A DNA stretch of 64,000 nucleotides from Caulobacter segnis (GTDB lineage: Bacteria > Pseudomonadota > Alphaproteobacteria > Caulobacterales > Caulobacteraceae): assembly GCF_029543125.1 (NCBI RefSeq), contig NZ_JARQWW010000002.1:806001-870000 (forward strand), written 5' to 3'. Numbering within the stretch: the stretch's first letter is position 1; the number at the start of each line of letters is the position of its first letter. The notes under the pieces were generated by a model that was not told the origin of the DNA, ran no database searches, and saw only the letters and a program-made list of their open reading frames with translations. A program made the position numbers and the translations under genes. Shown one piece after another: positions 63,233 through 64,000 of the stretch.

Positions 63233-64000
63233 TCATTCGGCGGCGACGGCGCGGGGACCGGCCGCCAGGGGCTCAAGCAGATGCTCGGCCAGCCAGCGCA
63301 CCACGGGGACAGCAACGCCGTCGCCCATGACGTGCAGCCCGCCGCTCTGGCTTTTGGGCAGACAGTAGTCTTCCGGCAGGCCCATGAGGCGCGCGGCCTC
63401 ACGCGCGGTGATCAGGCGCGAGCGGACCTGGCCGTTGTCCACCACCAGAACCGTCTGGCGCGAGGAGCCGCCGCGCGGGGTGCGCAGGCAGCCGGCGAGG
63501 CCGTCGAAGCGGACCTCGGCGCGCTGCACGCCGCCGCGCATGCGGCGGAAGACGGCTCCGGCCGCCCGGCCGCCGTCGGAGCGCGCCTTCTCCACCCGGG
63601 CGCGGTGCAGGGGAGCCATCATGGCGAGCAGGGCTTCGGTGTCCGCCTCGGCACGCCAGTTCACGGCGTCGTCCGGCTCCAGAATGCTGGCCAGGTCGGC
63701 GTTGCGGGCCGGCGGCGCGGGCAGCGACCACCAAGCCCAGGCGTCCTTCAAGCTTTCGGGCAGGCGGTTATGAGCGGCGCGGACGGCCTCGGTCTGGAAA
63801 GGGCTGGCGCCGAGCAGATGCGGCGCGATGTGGCGGGCGGCGATGACGAAGATGCGCGGCCGCGACTGCGGCGCGAAGGCGGCGGCGTCGATCTCCAGAG
63901 CCCCCACCTTGTAGCCGCGCGCGGCCAGGACTTCGCACAGGGCTCGGAAGTCGCGGCCGCCGTTGGAGGTCAGCAGGCCGCTGACGTTCTCGATCACCAG
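63233..64000 (-). CDS. DNA (cytosine-5-) methyltransferase, C-terminal part (5' end outside window)
   Basis: The last 256 residues of a C5-cytosine methyltransferase are visible. They start just before motif IV (ENVSGLL, positions 63995 downwards). Motif VIII is present as FAPQSRPRIFVIAARH, then a target-recognition region follows, then motif IX (about ARLMGLPEDYCLP) and motif X (MGDGVAVPVVRWLAE). Motifs I to III lie beyond base 64000. The target sequence cannot be read from this fragment. Vsr at 61743 fits a companion repair role. Confidence 0.9.
   Translation of the reverse strand: MVIENVSGLLTSNGGRDFRALCEVLAARGYKVGALEIDAAAFAPQSRPRIFVIAARHIAPHLLGASPFQTEAVRAAHNRLPESLKDAWAWWSLPAPPARNADLASILEPDDAVNWRAEADTEALLAMMAPLHRARVEKARSDGGRAAGAVFRRMRGGVQRAEVRFDGLAGCLRTPRGGSSRQTVLVVDNGQVRSRLITAREAARLMGLPEDYCLPKSQSGGLHVMGDGVAVPVVRWLAEHLLEPLAAGPRAVAAE

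Overview
The window is a high-GC alphaproteobacterial chromosome segment, most likely from Caulobacteraceae (a Caulobacter or Phenylobacterium relative). Three things point there: a phyR / nepR-ecfG-phyK general stress locus followed by cheR, cheY and chpT (the ctrA-pathway phosphotransferase) in the order known from Caulobacter; UrcA-family secreted proteins; and a TTAA-N7-TTAA CtrA-type box. Genes are tightly packed with many ATGA/GTGA overlaps. No rRNA, tRNA, CRISPR array, phage or insertion sequence was recognised.

Layout. 1-8 kb: siroheme synthase fragment, then a molybdenum enzyme module (IorA/IorB-type hydroxylase, MocA-like cytidylyltransferase, moaA-moaD-moaE-moaB-moaC, XdhC). 8-13 kb: aldo/keto reductase, alanine dehydrogenase with a divergent Lrp regulator, a REP-like inverted repeat pair, and a FAH/maleylacetoacetate isomerase/carbonic anhydrase operon. 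13-17 kb: an ABC ATPase with a permease fused to an M1 aminopeptidase.

18-30 kb is a general-stress island. Nine sites match the EcfG consensus GGAAC-N16/17-CGTT exactly, and every one sits 34-76 bases before a start codon: phyR, nepR-ecfG-phyK, two DUF1328 membrane proteins, a YqjD/ElaB-like protein, a glycine-zipper lipoprotein, an entericidin-like lipoprotein, a pair of tiny membrane proteins, and a three-gene operon (small membrane protein, diacylglycerol-kinase-like protein, metallophosphoesterase). The island also holds a hybrid GAF-PAS-HWE kinase whose receiver carries the FATGY motif of the FAT GUY family, which is linked to control of this response. The sigma factor, its anti-sigma and anti-anti-sigma factors, two candidate sensor kinases and many probable targets therefore lie within 12 kb.

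30-50 kb: cheR, cheY, chpT, hisN, the ynbE-ydbL-ydbH envelope lipid-transport operon, dapB, a GST, malic enzyme, an Hsp70 relative, an M16 protease, acetyl-CoA synthetase, class I lysyl-tRNA synthetase, and two tandem UrcA proteins that share a promoter element. 50-58 kb: an S24/LexA-like repressor, a frameshifted small membrane gene, and a MerR (LiuR-like) regulator heading a fatty-acid beta-oxidation operon. 58-64 kb: two tandem paralogous membrane hybrid histidine kinases, the second with every key catalytic residue replaced (a pseudokinase), then Vsr, CysK and a C5-cytosine methyltransferase that runs off the window.

The observations most worth following are the compact EcfG island with its FATGY hybrid kinase and the kinase/pseudokinase tandem pair.
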